The notes: generated by a model from the sequence alone, not told the origin. Positions 39,814 through 48,756 are shown, counted from the first letter of the stretch. The stretch is DNA of 64,000 nt from Shewanella marinintestina (GCF_023283845.1 NZ_JAKILC010000004.1:62001-126000); one strand, 5' to 3'. Numbers and translations are program-made.

Positions 39814-40878
39814 TTAGAAGTTGTAACGCATACCAACAGTGAATACGCTATCGTCTTCTAGATCAATTTTAGCACCAGCGATTTTGTAATCGCCTTCGTA
39901 CATAGCGTAGTGGCCATATACCATAGTTGATTTAGAGATCTTGTAGTCAGCACCTACTGTGATGTTTTGAACGTTAACATCAGATGTATCTAAGTGAACA
40001 CCGCCAGATTTCTTAAAGTAAGAACCTAAGCCTGATTCATCAACACCGTATTGAACTTTCAAGTTAACACCGTTTAGGTTGTAAATAGCATTTACAAAGT
40101 AAGTGTTACCGTCTAGGTTGCTATTCTTCTTATCGCCAGAAGTAATCACACCTTCTGAATTTTGGAAGAAACCACCCACTTTAAAGTCACCAAACTTAGC
40201 TTGAGCTACAGCGCGGTATGCATCAATGTTTGAAATGCCTTTGTTGTAAGCTGCTGCGAAGTAGTAGTTTTGTGCTTTGAACTTCTTGTCACCAAGAGTT
40301 GCGCTTAACGCGTACTGAGCTTCAGAACCAGTGTCTGCATCTTGGTTGTCAGTCATTAGGTAAGTCGCGTTCAATGTAACTAGGTCAGCGATCTTTGGAG
40401 AGTAGTACCAGATACCATCTGCAGCACGAGTTTGACCAGATACTAGACGGTCGATATCTGCGTTAGTGTTACCGAATGCATCGATGCCACCTTCAGCTTG
40501 CTTAAATACAGTGTCGTTACGACCAACAAGTACAGTACCAGCTTGAGACTTAAGACCTAGGAAAGTGTTACGCGCTTTAAATACATCACTAGAAGATGAA
40601 GTATTTTCTACTTGGAATTCCATTTGGTAGATAACGTCGATGTTGCTAGTTAGGCTTTCGCTACCTTTAACACCGATGTGAGAGAAGTTGTTTTCTAAAT
40701 ATGTACCACTTTGACCTACTTCAACACCGTGAGTGCCACCTTGAAGAGTCGCACCTTGATCAGAGTTTGTAACAGCTAGGTCTAGACGACCGTAAAAGCC
40801 TGGACCATCGGCTAGCGCGCCGAAAGAAGCTAGGGTTAAAACTGATGCCACTGATGCAGAGATTAGTGTCTTTTTCAT
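39814..40878 (-). CDS. General porin, paralogue 1
   Basis: 354 aa with signal peptide (cleavage near residue 23, ALA-DGP), beta-strand pattern throughout and C-terminal Phe (GMRYNF) as needed for outer-membrane insertion. It belongs to the 16-stranded Gram-negative porin family; loop 3 region about SSSDVFKARNTFLGLKSQAG. It shares much sequence with the next porin, including GFYGRLDLA/NFYGRADLA and FKAxEGGxDxFGN. A CRP-like site lies upstream. Confidence 0.93.
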   Translation of the reverse strand: MKKTLISASVASVLTLASFGALADGPGFYGRLDLAVTNSDQGATLQGGTHGVEVGQSGTYLENNFSHIGVKGSESLTSNIDVIYQMEFQVENTSSSSDVFKARNTFLGLKSQAGTVLVGRNDTVFKQAEGGIDAFGNTNADIDRLVSGQTRAADGIWYYSPKIADLVTLNATYLMTDNQDADTGSEAQYALSATLGDKKFKAQNYYFAAAYNKGISNIDAYRAVAQAKFGDFKVGGFFQNSEGVITSGDKKNSNLDGNTYFVNAIYNLNGVNLKVQYGVDESGLGSYFKKSGGVHLDTSDVNVQNITVGADYKISKSTMVYGHYAMYEGDYKIAGAKIDLEDDSVFTVGMRYNF

Positions 40879-41009
40879 TTCATTTGCTCCCAGAACCTAA
40901 GTTCCTATTCGTTTCTTATGGTTTTTTACATAAACTTTTGTTTTTGTTACTTGCATCCAAGCTCATAACAATTGTGGGGCTAAATATTACAGTTTTATGG
41001 CATTAAGAT

Positions 41010-41025
41010 TGTGGACTAGATCATG
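41010..41025. promoter_or_regulatory. CRP-like site upstream of porin 1
   Basis: TGTGGACTAGATCATG has the TGTGA-N6-TCACA layout with mismatches in each half. The part CTAGATCATG is identical to the stronger site before porin 2. Confidence 0.45.
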
Positions 41026-41347
41026 TTTTCGGGGTTCAAGGCCTTTATTGATACTTTTTTGTGACGATTGGGGAACTTTGACTGATTAATTGGGAATATC
41101 TGTAAAAATAAACACTTAAGACTATCTCTAAAGTAGTATTTATGCGGCTTGTAAATATAATAGCTTTTACTTTTTAAGGACTTACTAAGGTTGTGTAAAT
41201 GTTGATTTTTGGTTTGAATGTGTGTAGATAAATTGACCAGTAAGCAATTGGGCCGGAAAAAGCCTAATAACCAGTATAAATGTTACTTTTTTGTTGTAGA
41301 CCCTTTGTTTATCTAGACTTGCTAAAGATGCTTAAAAAATAGGCATT

Positions 41348-41378
41348 AAAAAGGCAGCCTTAGCTGCCTTTGTTTTTT
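41348..41378 (-). terminator. Terminator after porin 2 (minus strand)
   Basis: AAAAAGGCAGC-CTTA-GCTGCCTTTG stem; the plus-strand A-run is the T-run of the minus-strand transcript. Confidence 0.85.
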
Positions 41379-41429
41379 ATATGCAAAATTCGAACTGCAC
41401 AAACTGTGCAGGTTTACCTTTCAATCAAC

Positions 41430-42488
41430 TTAGAAATCGAAACGCATACCAACAGTGAAGATGTCATCGCTTAGATCTTGTGTAACACCAGTTAGCTTAA
41501 TGTCACCGTCGTACTTCGTGTAGTGACCATATACTAAAGTATTTTTACTTAAGCGGTAATCAGCGCCTAAGCTGAATTGCTGTAGATCAACGTCGCTAAC
41601 AGTTTCTAGACCACCATTTACGTCGCCAACATAACGGCTAACGTATTTACCTAAACCAGAATCATCGCTACCGTACATAGCTTTAAGTTTTAGGTTACCC
41701 ATAACATATGCCGCGTTTACGAAGTAAGTGTCACCTTCTAGATTGGCGTACTTGCTATCAACGTGTTCACTGTTTTGGTAGAAACCACCTAAGATTACTT
41801 GGCCGAGTTTAACTTGAGCAACACCACGGTAAGCTTTTACGTTATCAATGCTGTCGTTGTAAGCTGCAGACACATAGTAGTTCTGTGCTTTAAGTGCTTT
41901 ATCACCAATAGTTGCACTAAGTGCATACATATTGTCAGCGTCGATGACTTCATCGCCTACTTTTTGCGCGTAGTTGTCGTCCATCAAATAAGTCGCATTT
42001 AGTGTGACTAGGTCAGCGATCTTTGGCGAGTAATATGTGAAGCCGTCAGCGCTACGAGACTGGCCAGCAGCTAAAAGATCGATATCTGAGTTAGAGTTAC
42101 CGAAAAGGTCAAAACCACCTTCAGCAGCTTTAAATACAGTGTCATTACGACCAACAAGAATAGTACCGGCAGTAGCTGATTTAAGACCTAAGAAAGTGTT
42201 ACGTGCAGAGAAAGTGTTACCTGAGTTATCGAAGTTGCTAACGCCAAACTCCATTTGGTAAACCACTTCAAGATCGTTATTGATCGCTTCAGTACCTTTA
42301 ACGCCTAACCATGAGAAGTTGTTCTCAATGATGGTGCCAGATTTTTGATTTTGAGTTGCAATACCCATATCAGAGTTTGTAATTGCAAGATCAGCACGAC
42401 CATAGAAATTTGGGCCATCAGCTAATGCTGTAAAAGAAGTGGCGGCTAGTGCAGAAACAATCGTGGCAGACAGAACAGTTTTTTTCAT
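41430..42488 (-). CDS. General porin, paralogue 2
   Basis: 352 aa from the ATG at 42488 (the frame has a further ATG two codons earlier at 42494; either may be used). Signal peptide ends near residue 23 (ALA-DGP); C-terminus GMRFDF. Same fold and many shared motifs with porin 1 (ENNFSWLGVKG, GTILVGRNDTVFKAAEGGFD). Separate terminators and promoter regions show that the two are independently regulated duplicates. Confidence 0.93.
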   Translation of the reverse strand: MKKTVLSATIVSALAATSFTALADGPNFYGRADLAITNSDMGIATQNQKSGTIIENNFSWLGVKGTEAINNDLEVVYQMEFGVSNFDNSGNTFSARNTFLGLKSATAGTILVGRNDTVFKAAEGGFDLFGNSNSDIDLLAAGQSRSADGFTYYSPKIADLVTLNATYLMDDNYAQKVGDEVIDADNMYALSATIGDKALKAQNYYVSAAYNDSIDNVKAYRGVAQVKLGQVILGGFYQNSEHVDSKYANLEGDTYFVNAAYVMGNLKLKAMYGSDDSGLGKYVSRYVGDVNGGLETVSDVDLQQFSLGADYRLSKNTLVYGHYTKYDGDIKLTGVTQDLSDDIFTVGMRFDF

Positions 42489-42619
42489 TTTCATCTTCCT
42501 GTAGCGAATCGCTATTTATAGTTGCAGGCTATCAATATTTGTTAGCCCGGATTTATAGGCCAACAAGCTGAAGCTGTATTTGTCGGGCGAGATTTTTGCA
42601 CGGAAACATAAAAGTAGTT

Positions 42620-42635
42620 AGTGATCTAGATCATG
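42620..42635. promoter_or_regulatory. CRP-like site 1 upstream of porin 2
   Basis: AGTGATCTAGATCATG: the core GTGATCTAGATCA equals the ideal CRP sequence, with mismatches only at the outer bases. Confidence 0.6.
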
Positions 42636-42649
42636 ATTAGCAGATCTTT

Positions 42650-42665
42650 CGTGATGAAAGTCATC
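42650..42665. promoter_or_regulatory. CRP-like site 2 upstream of porin 2
   Basis: CGTGATGAAAGTCATC keeps GTGA-N6-TCA. Its centre is 30 bp, about three helical turns, from site 1. Confidence 0.45.
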
Positions 42666-42858
42666 GGTATTTACCGCTTTTAAACAATGACTTAAAATAA
42701 ATGCAACGCGAAAAACAAGTCAGGTGTCTAGTTGTTGGCATGGTTACCAATCATTCACAAATGTGTGTTTTGTCGGATGATTTATTTTAGAGTTTTGCAC
42801 AGGTTTAAGATAAAATAGTTACATATCGAGCTTATAACTTTGTCTGTTTTTTCCTACA

Positions 42859-43692
42859 TTGAGTATCACTTTGAATAATCACACTTTATCTGACGCTTAC
42901 TTAAATCGTTTTGCTGGTATCGGCCGTTTATATGGCCAACAAGCTCTTAGCTACTTTGCTTCAGCCCATGTGGTGGTGGTTGGTATTGGTGGAGTAGGGA
43001 CTTGGGTAGCAGAGTCTTTAGTAAGAAGTGGGATTGGGCAGATCACTTTAATCGACCTCGATGATATATGTGTAACTAACACCAACAGACAAGCCCACGC
43101 GTTAAAAGACACCATAGGTGAGTCTAAAGTTGAAGTTATGGCTGATCGCTTAAAGCAGATTAATCCAGAATGTATCGTCAATGAAATAGAAGACTTTATT
43201 ACTCCTGAAAACCTATCAGAGTATTTTCAAGGTAAAAAAGCGGGCGGCAATATCGATTATGTTGTTGATTGTATTGATGCTGTAAAAGCGAAAACAGCAC
43301 TAATTGCTTGGTGTAAGCGTCAAAAATTGCCAATCGTAACCGTTGGTGGTGCTGGCGGACAGATGGATCCTACTCAGGTGCAGGTTACAGATTTAGCTAA
43401 AACCTACCAAGATCCGCTATTAGCTAAGGTGCGTAACATGCTTAGGCGTGAATATAACTTTTCTAAGAATGTAGCACGTCGTTTTTCTATTGAAGCGGTG
43501 TTCTCTACTGAACAATTAGTATACCCACAAGCTGATGGTAGCGTTTGCAGCACTAAGGCCACTGCTGAAGGCAGCATGCGTATGGACTGCGCTTCAGGAT
43601 TTGGCGCTGTGACAGTCGTTACAGGTACATTTGGTTTTGTTGCAACTAGCCGTGTATTAACCAAATTGGCCGCTAAGGCGAACGCTAAGTAG
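42859..43692 (+). CDS. tcdA: tRNA threonylcarbamoyladenosine dehydratase TcdA (CsdL)
   Basis: 277 aa from a TTG start; no ATG is available before the conserved SDAYLNRFAGIGRLYG. A second TTG at 42871 is possible. E1-like fold with ATP loop VVVGIGGVGTWVAESLVRSG, then CVTNTNRQAHAL, GGAGGQMDPTQVQVTDL and DCASGFGAVTVVT. TcdA dehydrates t6A37 of tRNA to its cyclic form in the cytoplasm. Close to E. coli TcdA (268 aa) along its length, with an ending in KANAK. Confidence 0.95.
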   Translation: MSITLNNHTLSDAYLNRFAGIGRLYGQQALSYFASAHVVVVGIGGVGTWVAESLVRSGIGQITLIDLDDICVTNTNRQAHALKDTIGESKVEVMADRLKQINPECIVNEIEDFITPENLSEYFQGKKAGGNIDYVVDCIDAVKAKTALIAWCKRQKLPIVTVGGAGGQMDPTQVQVTDLAKTYQDPLLAKVRNMLRREYNFSKNVARRFSIEAVFSTEQLVYPQADGSVCSTKATAEGSMRMDCASGFGAVTVVTGTFGFVATSRVLTKLAAKANAK

Positions 43693-43715
43693 TTTTGCAT
43701 TGATGTGGTTAAAAA

Positions 43716-43740
43716 TAGCGCTATAGTGGCGCTTTTTTTA
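43716..43740 (+). terminator. Terminator after tcdA
   Basis: AGCGC-TATAGTG-GCGCT followed by TTTTTT. Confidence 0.85.
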
Positions 43741-43876
43741 TACCTAATATTTGATTTATGCCCGTTAAATTAGCGTTTTAGCTATATGTGAAATTATTAA
43801 TTGGAAGATGATGTATTGGCATCATTATTGCTTTTAATTGACTAGGAACAGATTTCTGACACTGGGTACATTGGGT

Positions 43877-44494
43877 ATGCAAAACGTAGCTTTTAAATTG
43901 TCTTCTTTTAAAATGATGTCGGCTAAAAAATTCTTCTTCACAGCAATGCTGTGGCAAGCATTGGCATGTGGCGCTTTATTGTTTGCCCCAGAAGCTTTGC
44001 TTACGTCATTAAGTTTGCATGATTTTTCACAGCAATATGCACACTTTATCGGACTAGGGCTGATTATTGGCGCTGCTTATTTATTAACACAAATTTTAAG
44101 CTATTTCCTAGATGAAGCTATTAGTTACTTAAGCGACAAGCGTTCAGTGGAGATCATCGAAGAGAAAGTCAAATTATTGGATCCAACTGAAAGAGCATTA
44201 TTAAGAGAGTTTTTCTTACAAGGCGAAACGATTTTGACCTTGCCTGAACAAGAACCCGCTGTGAATAGCTTATTAAAAGCTGGCATTTTGGAATGTTTAG
44301 GTAATCAGAAAAATTATGCAATTCAAGCTTCTACTGCAGATTTCAAGATATCAATGCGTGCCCGTACACATTTGAACCGCCAAGTTCTGCGTTTTCCTGT
44401 GGGAGAACCAAGTGCTGAAGAGATGAAAAACTTAATTAAAGCACGTCCACATTTTGTGAACAGTTTTGCCGCTCCACGCAAGCAAGCTGCTTAA
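43877..44494 (+). CDS. Superinfection-exclusion-B-like membrane protein
   Basis: 205 aa from the ATG at 43877; the open frame starts at a TTG at 43838, but the added residues look random. Two membrane helices (about 20-38 and 50-75) are followed by a soluble part (EEKVKLLDPTERALLREFFL, then MRARTHLNRQVLRFP). This layout matches the SieB-type family (super-infection exclusion B), which is common outside phages. No phage gene is near, so a defence role should not be assumed. No strong ribosome site is visible. Confidence 0.7.
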   Translation: MQNVAFKLSSFKMMSAKKFFFTAMLWQALACGALLFAPEALLTSLSLHDFSQQYAHFIGLGLIIGAAYLLTQILSYFLDEAISYLSDKRSVEIIEEKVKLLDPTERALLREFFLQGETILTLPEQEPAVNSLLKAGILECLGNQKNYAIQASTADFKISMRARTHLNRQVLRFPVGEPSAEEMKNLIKARPHFVNSFAAPRKQAA

Positions 44495-44546
44495 TGGGCT
44501 TATTGGATACTTAGCTTTAAGTGGTGTAGCTCTTAAATTTACGGAC

Positions 44547-44573
44547 AAAAAAATGGGGGCAATAAGCCCCCTG
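44547..44573 (-). terminator. Terminator of the DUF3149 gene (minus strand)
   Basis: GGGGGC-TTATT-GCCCCC on the minus strand followed by ATTTTTTT; it lies 22 bp past the stop of the small gene. Confidence 0.85.
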
Positions 44574-44595
44574 CATTAGAAAGAACAACTCAGTG

Positions 44596-44730
44596 TTAAT
44601 TCTCGGGATCCGCAGACTTGGTATAGAACATCCACATCAGATATGAAATGATGCCAATAGTACTAAAGATAACAATCATTGATAGCAATCCAATTGGGTT
44701 GCCAAACATCAAATCTAACCAGAATGCCAT
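44596..44730 (-). CDS. 44-aa DUF3149-family membrane protein
   Basis: ATG at 44730 with an AGAGGA ribosome site; TAA at 44596. The product starts MAFWLDLMFGNPIGLLSMIV and continues IFSTIGIISYLMWMFYTK, ending in DPEN. This is the pattern of DUF3149, a tiny protein with one membrane helix (about 13-38). Function unknown. Its own promoter region and a terminator just after the stop support expression. It is too short for usual gene-finding cut-offs. Confidence 0.85.
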   Translation of the reverse strand: MAFWLDLMFGNPIGLLSMIVIFSTIGIISYLMWMFYTKSADPEN

Positions 44731-44990
44731 TTGCGAAATCCTCTTTCTTTTTAATTCCTAGTAACAATACCCGTGTACAGTCGGTTGTTTTTTGATCTGA
44801 GTCAAAAACGAACTCGGTTATTAATTAATTGGGCGTTTGTTGTTAATGAATATGGTGTAGATCACGTTTTGCTAATTTTTGATGTCTATAACGATTAATC
44901 CAAATCTAAGCAATTTGCACGGATAGTAAGCGCTTCCTGACTGTTGAGCATGAAAAATGCTCAGTTGATACAAAACTCAATTCAAAGTAC

Positions 44991-45018
44991 TTGCCATTCG
45001 TTTCTCTGTAGGTATAAT
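44991..45018 (+). promoter_or_regulatory. Sigma-70 promoter of tRNA-Leu
   Basis: TTGCCA (44991-44996), 16-base spacer, TATAAT (45013-45018); about 50 bp before the mature tRNA. Confidence 0.75.
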
Positions 45019-45068
45019 TCCGTTCACTTACTGAGGTCGAGCAGATTTAAGTAAGTGTTATTGATAAT

Positions 45069-45153
45069 GCCTGAGTGGTGGAATTGGTAGACACGTCGGA
45101 TTCAAAATCCGATTTCGAAAGAAGTGACGGTTCAAGTCCGTCCTCAGGTACCA
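45069..45153 (+). tRNA. tRNA-Leu (anticodon CAA)
   Basis: 85 nt. Acceptor arms GCCTGAG and CTCAGGT pair with a G-U first pair, as in other bacterial tRNA-Leu. The anticodon stem TCGGA/TCCGA encloses loop TTCAAAA, giving anticodon CAA (reads UUG). A long variable arm GATTTCGAAAGAAGTG, T-arm GACGG-TTCAAGT-CCGTC and an encoded ACCA end complete the type II fold. Confidence 0.97.
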
Positions 45154-45166
45154 TTATCAACAAAGC

Positions 45167-45193
45167 AACCTGCCATCGAGCAGGTTTTTTTAT
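45167..45193 (+). terminator. Terminator after tRNA-Leu
   Basis: AACCTGC-CATCGA-GCAGGTT followed by TTTTT. Confidence 0.92.
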
Positions 45194-45466
45194 GCCTGAA
45201 ATTTGGCTATTTTAGCAACCTAGTTAAGTATCCTTCTACCAATCCCCACATTTGCTTTAGCGATATTAGCGAGTAAACCTTGCCAAATTATAATTAGTCG
45301 AAGCAGTTATGTTACCGCAAAAGGATAAATAGACTTAAGTCATCTTCTGCCACAGTGACGCAGTAATATTGTGCGACATTGATGTCGTGTTGATAATTGG
45401 TATTAAGCGTATCTAAAACTGACTAGCAATAAATTGCCAGTCAGTTATTGGTTAGCAAACTAAGGG
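45194..45466. other. Region between tRNA-Leu and the FadL-like gene
   Basis: About 270 bp, no gene seen. The imperfect hairpin CTGACTAGCAAT / ATTGCCAGTCAG at 45419-45444, followed on the minus strand by TTTT, is the likely terminator of the FadL-like gene. A half-copy of the TAATTGGTATTA motif lies near 45395. Confidence 0.5.
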
Positions 45467-46663
45467 CTAGAACCGATAGTTAGTCATCACTCCAAAGAAA
45501 TGGATTGCTGCAGAGTAGTCTCCTCTGAGTGTTGAGTTCGCTAACTGAAATTCAATACTCGGCGTTCCAACATCAAGATACTCATAGTAAATGTTCATAC
45601 GCCAGCTCTGGTTGATGTCGTACGTTGCACCTATGGCATATTTCCAAAGCTCGCCGGTGGGGACATCGGGATACTGCATCGTAGGGTCATCTTGTGGTGA
45701 TGACTCGTAAGATACACCGCCTTCTAATCGCCATTTCTCATTGAGTCGGTAATAACCGCCTAAGCTTGCCGTTACCGTGTCATCCCACTGTCTTTGGATC
45801 TCGATAACTCGCTGATCCAGCGCAATATTGGTGGTCTCAATCGTACTAAATTGTGTCCAACCTAAGCTCCATAGCAAAGCGGCTTTATCGGTGACATTGT
45901 GGTAACCACTTAAGGATGCATTGGCTGGCATAATAATACCAACCGAGGAGTCTAGCCCTTGATGGGCTATGGTTAAATTGCCATCCATATCGTGTTCTAT
46001 TTCAGAACGATATGAAAAACCGAGTCGGTGATTATCGCTAAACTCATAGAAGGCACTGAGCGTATAACCAAAGTCGAGATCACTGCCAGTCGCTTCGGTT
46101 TGAAACTTGTCTGTTCCTGCAAAGTTTTGCTCTAGTTTACCGTATTCAGCCACAAGCCCCACACCCAGTGATAATTGCTCATTAACCTTGTAAGCAACAC
46201 TTGGGTTTAGCTGTGCGGTGATGAGTTTGGCATCTTGTAATAACAGCGCGCCTGAAAAGTCAGCTCCGTAATCAATTATTGAGCCGCCGGTAGATACTAA
46301 CGCGATACCTGCGCTCCACTGCTCATTAATTGGCGTGACATAATACATGGCTCCTGCAGGCATTGCGGTTCCTGCTTGAGTTGTTGCTTCTCCACCAGAA
46401 AATATGCCATCGGATCCCGTGTCGGTGTACTGAATATCTGACGCCATACCTTGTAGGTTAAATGCCAAGGTAGGTTCTGTGAGCTTTGTCATTGCCGCAG
46501 AGTTTGCAAAAGCGGTTTCAGCGCCTTCTGCCAGTGCTTGAGCGCCTGCGCCCGCAGTACTGACATTAACCCCACCGAGCTCAGGGAACATGTAAGCGCC
46601 AGCCATTGCATTGTGGGCGACCAACAGTGAAAGTACTAACGGTACGGTAATTTTGGTATTCAT
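45467..46663 (-). CDS. FadL/OmpP1-family outer-membrane transporter
   Basis: 398 aa, signal peptide about 1-21 (cleavage near AMA-GAY). The mature start GAYMFPELGGVNVSTAGAGA with NSAAMTKL is the FadL signature of the hatch region; the C-terminus ends in YRF, as for a beta barrel. FadL proteins pass long-chain fatty acids and other hydrophobic molecules through the outer membrane. As the last gene of the alkyl-sulfatase operon, 67 bp after the HlyD-like gene, it may admit alkyl sulfates or alcohols; that is inference. Confidence 0.88.
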   Translation of the reverse strand: MNTKITVPLVLSLLVAHNAMAGAYMFPELGGVNVSTAGAGAQALAEGAETAFANSAAMTKLTEPTLAFNLQGMASDIQYTDTGSDGIFSGGEATTQAGTAMPAGAMYYVTPINEQWSAGIALVSTGGSIIDYGADFSGALLLQDAKLITAQLNPSVAYKVNEQLSLGVGLVAEYGKLEQNFAGTDKFQTEATGSDLDFGYTLSAFYEFSDNHRLGFSYRSEIEHDMDGNLTIAHQGLDSSVGIIMPANASLSGYHNVTDKAALLWSLGWTQFSTIETTNIALDQRVIEIQRQWDDTVTASLGGYYRLNEKWRLEGGVSYESSPQDDPTMQYPDVPTGELWKYAIGATYDINQSWRMNIYYEYLDVGTPSIEFQLANSTLRGDYSAAIHFFGVMTNYRF

Positions 46664-46730
46664 AAATAACCTTAATAAATAGTCAGCAAATTTGAGGAGA
46701 CTCGCCTCGGGTTAGAGGCGAGTGAGCCAG

Positions 46731-47720
46731 TTACATTGCGTTCAAGTAAGACTTGTAAGAGTGAAGACGCACGGTTGCTGCACCAATGACATCAATGAAG
46801 CTAAAAAATGGATGTGGTTTATTAGCTGCAATCCAAGCTGAACCCGTAGCACCAATAGGAATAACCTTGCCATCTGGCTCAAAAATTTCGAGGATCACAG
46901 TACGACCATGACTACTGGTATTCGCGCCAACATGTTGCCTAACGCTTTGCGGACCTTGGATTGGTGAAATCGACGACTCGCCTGTGCCTGCGGTAAAACT
47001 GTGGACGCGAGCGCGAAATATTTCACCTGGATAAGCATCGACATAAAACTCTGCAAATTGGCCTTTTTCAACGTAGCGAAAAGTTTGATCGGGTATACGC
47101 ATTTCAAGAAACTTTTTGCCAGTGTTGTAAATATGCATATTACCGACGCGGCTACCATCAGCGACGTTTACTACCGCAACTTGACCATCAAATTGGGCAC
47201 GCACTGTTTTGCGACTTTGCTCAAAATGGGTTTTATCTAAATCAGCGTGAAGCGAGATGAGCGTCGCCTCGGCAATACGCAGTTGCGACTGGTAATACTC
47301 AACATCACGTTTTTTGAATATCTCTGGCGATGTTTTTGTGCGCTCTAAGTCCCTAATAAATTGAGCAATAGCTTCTTCTTGAGTAACGATTGAAGACTTT
47401 ATTTTCGCAACTTCTGCGCTAGATTTAGTGTCGACAAGAGAGTAAATAATATCGCCGTGTTTGACGATTTGATTATGCACAACATGGACCTCATCGATTT
47501 CCTCTCCAAATAAAGGTGACATCACGGAATGTGGAGCCTTAATGGTTGAGGAATACGTCAAATCAACGGGAGCCCAAAGGCGGGAAAGTACCCCTAATAT
47601 CACCAGAATAAATACTCCGCCAGATACAATCCAAAAGCCGTTGCGTAAGGTCCACTTGACGACGCCTGTCGAAACAAGGATCCACATAATTAAGATGTAA
47701 GGGATCATGACTTCTTTCAT
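46731..47720 (-). CDS. HlyD-family membrane fusion protein
   Basis: 329 aa. One or two membrane helices in residues 5-50, then a biotinyl-lipoyl-like half (SVMSPLFGEEIDEVHVVHNQ), a coiled-coil hairpin at about 100-165 (AEVAKIKSSIVTQEEAIAQF), the second lipoyl half (VRAQFDGQVAVVNVADGSRV) and a beta barrel. It resembles YibH/YiaV-type proteins that come with a small membrane partner rather than an RND pump. The partner is the preceding gene, 4 bp away. Confidence 0.85.
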   Translation of the reverse strand: MKEVMIPYILIMWILVSTGVVKWTLRNGFWIVSGGVFILVILGVLSRLWAPVDLTYSSTIKAPHSVMSPLFGEEIDEVHVVHNQIVKHGDIIYSLVDTKSSAEVAKIKSSIVTQEEAIAQFIRDLERTKTSPEIFKKRDVEYYQSQLRIAEATLISLHADLDKTHFEQSRKTVRAQFDGQVAVVNVADGSRVGNMHIYNTGKKFLEMRIPDQTFRYVEKGQFAEFYVDAYPGEIFRARVHSFTAGTGESSISPIQGPQSVRQHVGANTSSHGRTVILEIFEPDGKVIPIGATGSAWIAANKPHPFFSFIDVIGAATVRLHSYKSYLNAM

Positions 47721-47724
47721 AGTG

Positions 47725-48222
47725 TTATTCCTCTACCTTGTGAAGTTCATTGTTGCTAGCTTTTAAGTCATTGCTTTTATTACGGCTATTTCTTATTACG
47801 CCGCTTAGCGCGTCGCCAATTTGCGACCAGTTAGCAAACGCGATGATGATGGCTAACACCCACCAGGCTTTATGAATAAATAGGCCACACAATGACAGTG
47901 CAAACACCAATTGAACGTGAGAACTGCGCTTTTTTTCAGCTCGGTGAACAGCAACTTCATGCAGTGACCAAAGTAGGTATAAGACAAAGACCACAAGAGC
48001 AATAGTTACTGAGAATAGGTAGCCGCTGAAATACTCAGAGTTAAAGATCACCATCATGGTGTCGTTTGGAGTATTGGTAAAAAGGCTCATATCGATATCT
48101 TTAGAGTTAATGAGTCCCATCGGCGCGAGTAGATAAGCACCGCAGAGCATCAATGCCATAAAAGACAAGAACTTGATAAGTACCAATAAGATGGTAGCGA
48201 TTTTGGATAAAATGGTTTTCAT
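47725..48222 (-). CDS. Inner-membrane protein paired with the HlyD-like gene
   Basis: 165 aa from the ATG at 48222, with AAGGA upstream (an ATG at 48243 would add seven residues). Membrane segments at about 5-30, 70-95 and 105-130, then a polar tail. I do not recognise the family. It holds the place that a small DUF3302-type protein has beside YiaV-like proteins in other bacteria; I cannot show homology. It probably forms a complex with the HlyD-like product. Confidence 0.7.
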   Translation of the reverse strand: MKTILSKIATILLVLIKFLSFMALMLCGAYLLAPMGLINSKDIDMSLFTNTPNDTMMVIFNSEYFSGYLFSVTIALVVFVLYLLWSLHEVAVHRAEKKRSSHVQLVFALSLCGLFIHKAWWVLAIIIAFANWSQIGDALSGVIRNSRNKSNDLKASNNELHKVEE

Positions 48223-48249
48223 AAGATTCCTTAGCAAATGCAATATGCA

Positions 48250-48756
48250 TTAATTAACGCGAGTCGATGAAAATAGAGTTGCTAACCAGCGTTCGAGCAT
48301 TGCTATGTCTTGGGCTTGTCCATTGATGCGCACTAAACCGAGGGTCTTTGCATCTGTCCAACTAAGCTGTTTAATGGCTAACGCTTCAAGCACGTCTAAT
48401 TCAGCTATCAATAAAAGCTCTGCAGACGAAGGTCGTGTTTCTCGGTCTTGTAATTTGGCTTGTTCAGCAAACAATACGTTGCTGTAATGGCCTTTTACCG
48501 GTTGAAATAGACTAAAAGGTATTTGTTGACCGTTGTCTGTTAGTGCATTGATGAAATGGTCTGCCATGACGTTTTCAGAACGGGTTGAGTGGCTGAGCAT
48601 GCCGTTTTGTCTTTGGTTTACGGTGCGTTCAAATACAGGGAGCGATCCGGGCTCCGTAATAAGGAATAAACCTGTATTTTGATGCACTCCGCATGCATTG
48701 GCGAAAAACGGCAGCAAGCATATAAGCATTAGTAATAGACGAGACATAGTGACCAC
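48250..48756 (-). CDS. Exported protein, possibly SCP2/alkyl-sulfatase C-terminal-like
   Basis: 168 aa at most; a signal peptide is clear ([18 protein letters not shown], starting at the ATG at 48747). The C-terminal part AIKQLSWTDAKTLGLVRING, QAQDIAMLERWLATLF has the A-x(n)-G-V-I-x-G and terminal amphipathic helix pattern seen at the end of alkyl sulfatases (SCP2-like domain). That similarity is judged by eye only. It is encoded between the alkyl sulfatase and the membrane pair and may bind a hydrophobic ligand in the periplasm. Confidence 0.6.
   Translation of the reverse strand: MVTMSRLLLMLICLLPFFANACGVHQNTGLFLITEPGSLPVFERTVNQRQNGMLSHSTRSENVMADHFINALTDNGQQIPFSLFQPVKGHYSNVLFAEQAKLQDRETRPSSAELLLIAELDVLEALAIKQLSWTDAKTLGLVRINGQAQDIAMLERWLATLFSSTRVN

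Larger units (their letters stand above)
40879..41429. other. Region between the two porin genes
   Basis: 551 bp, AT-rich, without a gene. It holds the promoter region of porin 1, a CRP-like site at 41010-41025, and the porin 2 terminator at 41348-41378. Confidence 0.6.
42495..42858. other. Divergent region between porin 2 and tcdA
   Basis: 364 bp with no gene. It carries two CRP-like sites toward the porin side and the tcdA promoter toward the right end. Confidence 0.55.

Noticed and set aside
40879..41347. Small RNA in the long region upstream of porin 1
   Set aside because: No promoter-terminator pair independent of the porins could be supported.
43877..44494. SieB-like gene as a prophage remnant
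   Set aside because: No integrase, att-like repeat or other phage gene is near. The family is common in host chromosomes.
45069..45193. tRNA-Leu as an integration site for a genomic island
   Set aside because: No integrase and no repeat of the tRNA 3' end was noticed downstream in the window.
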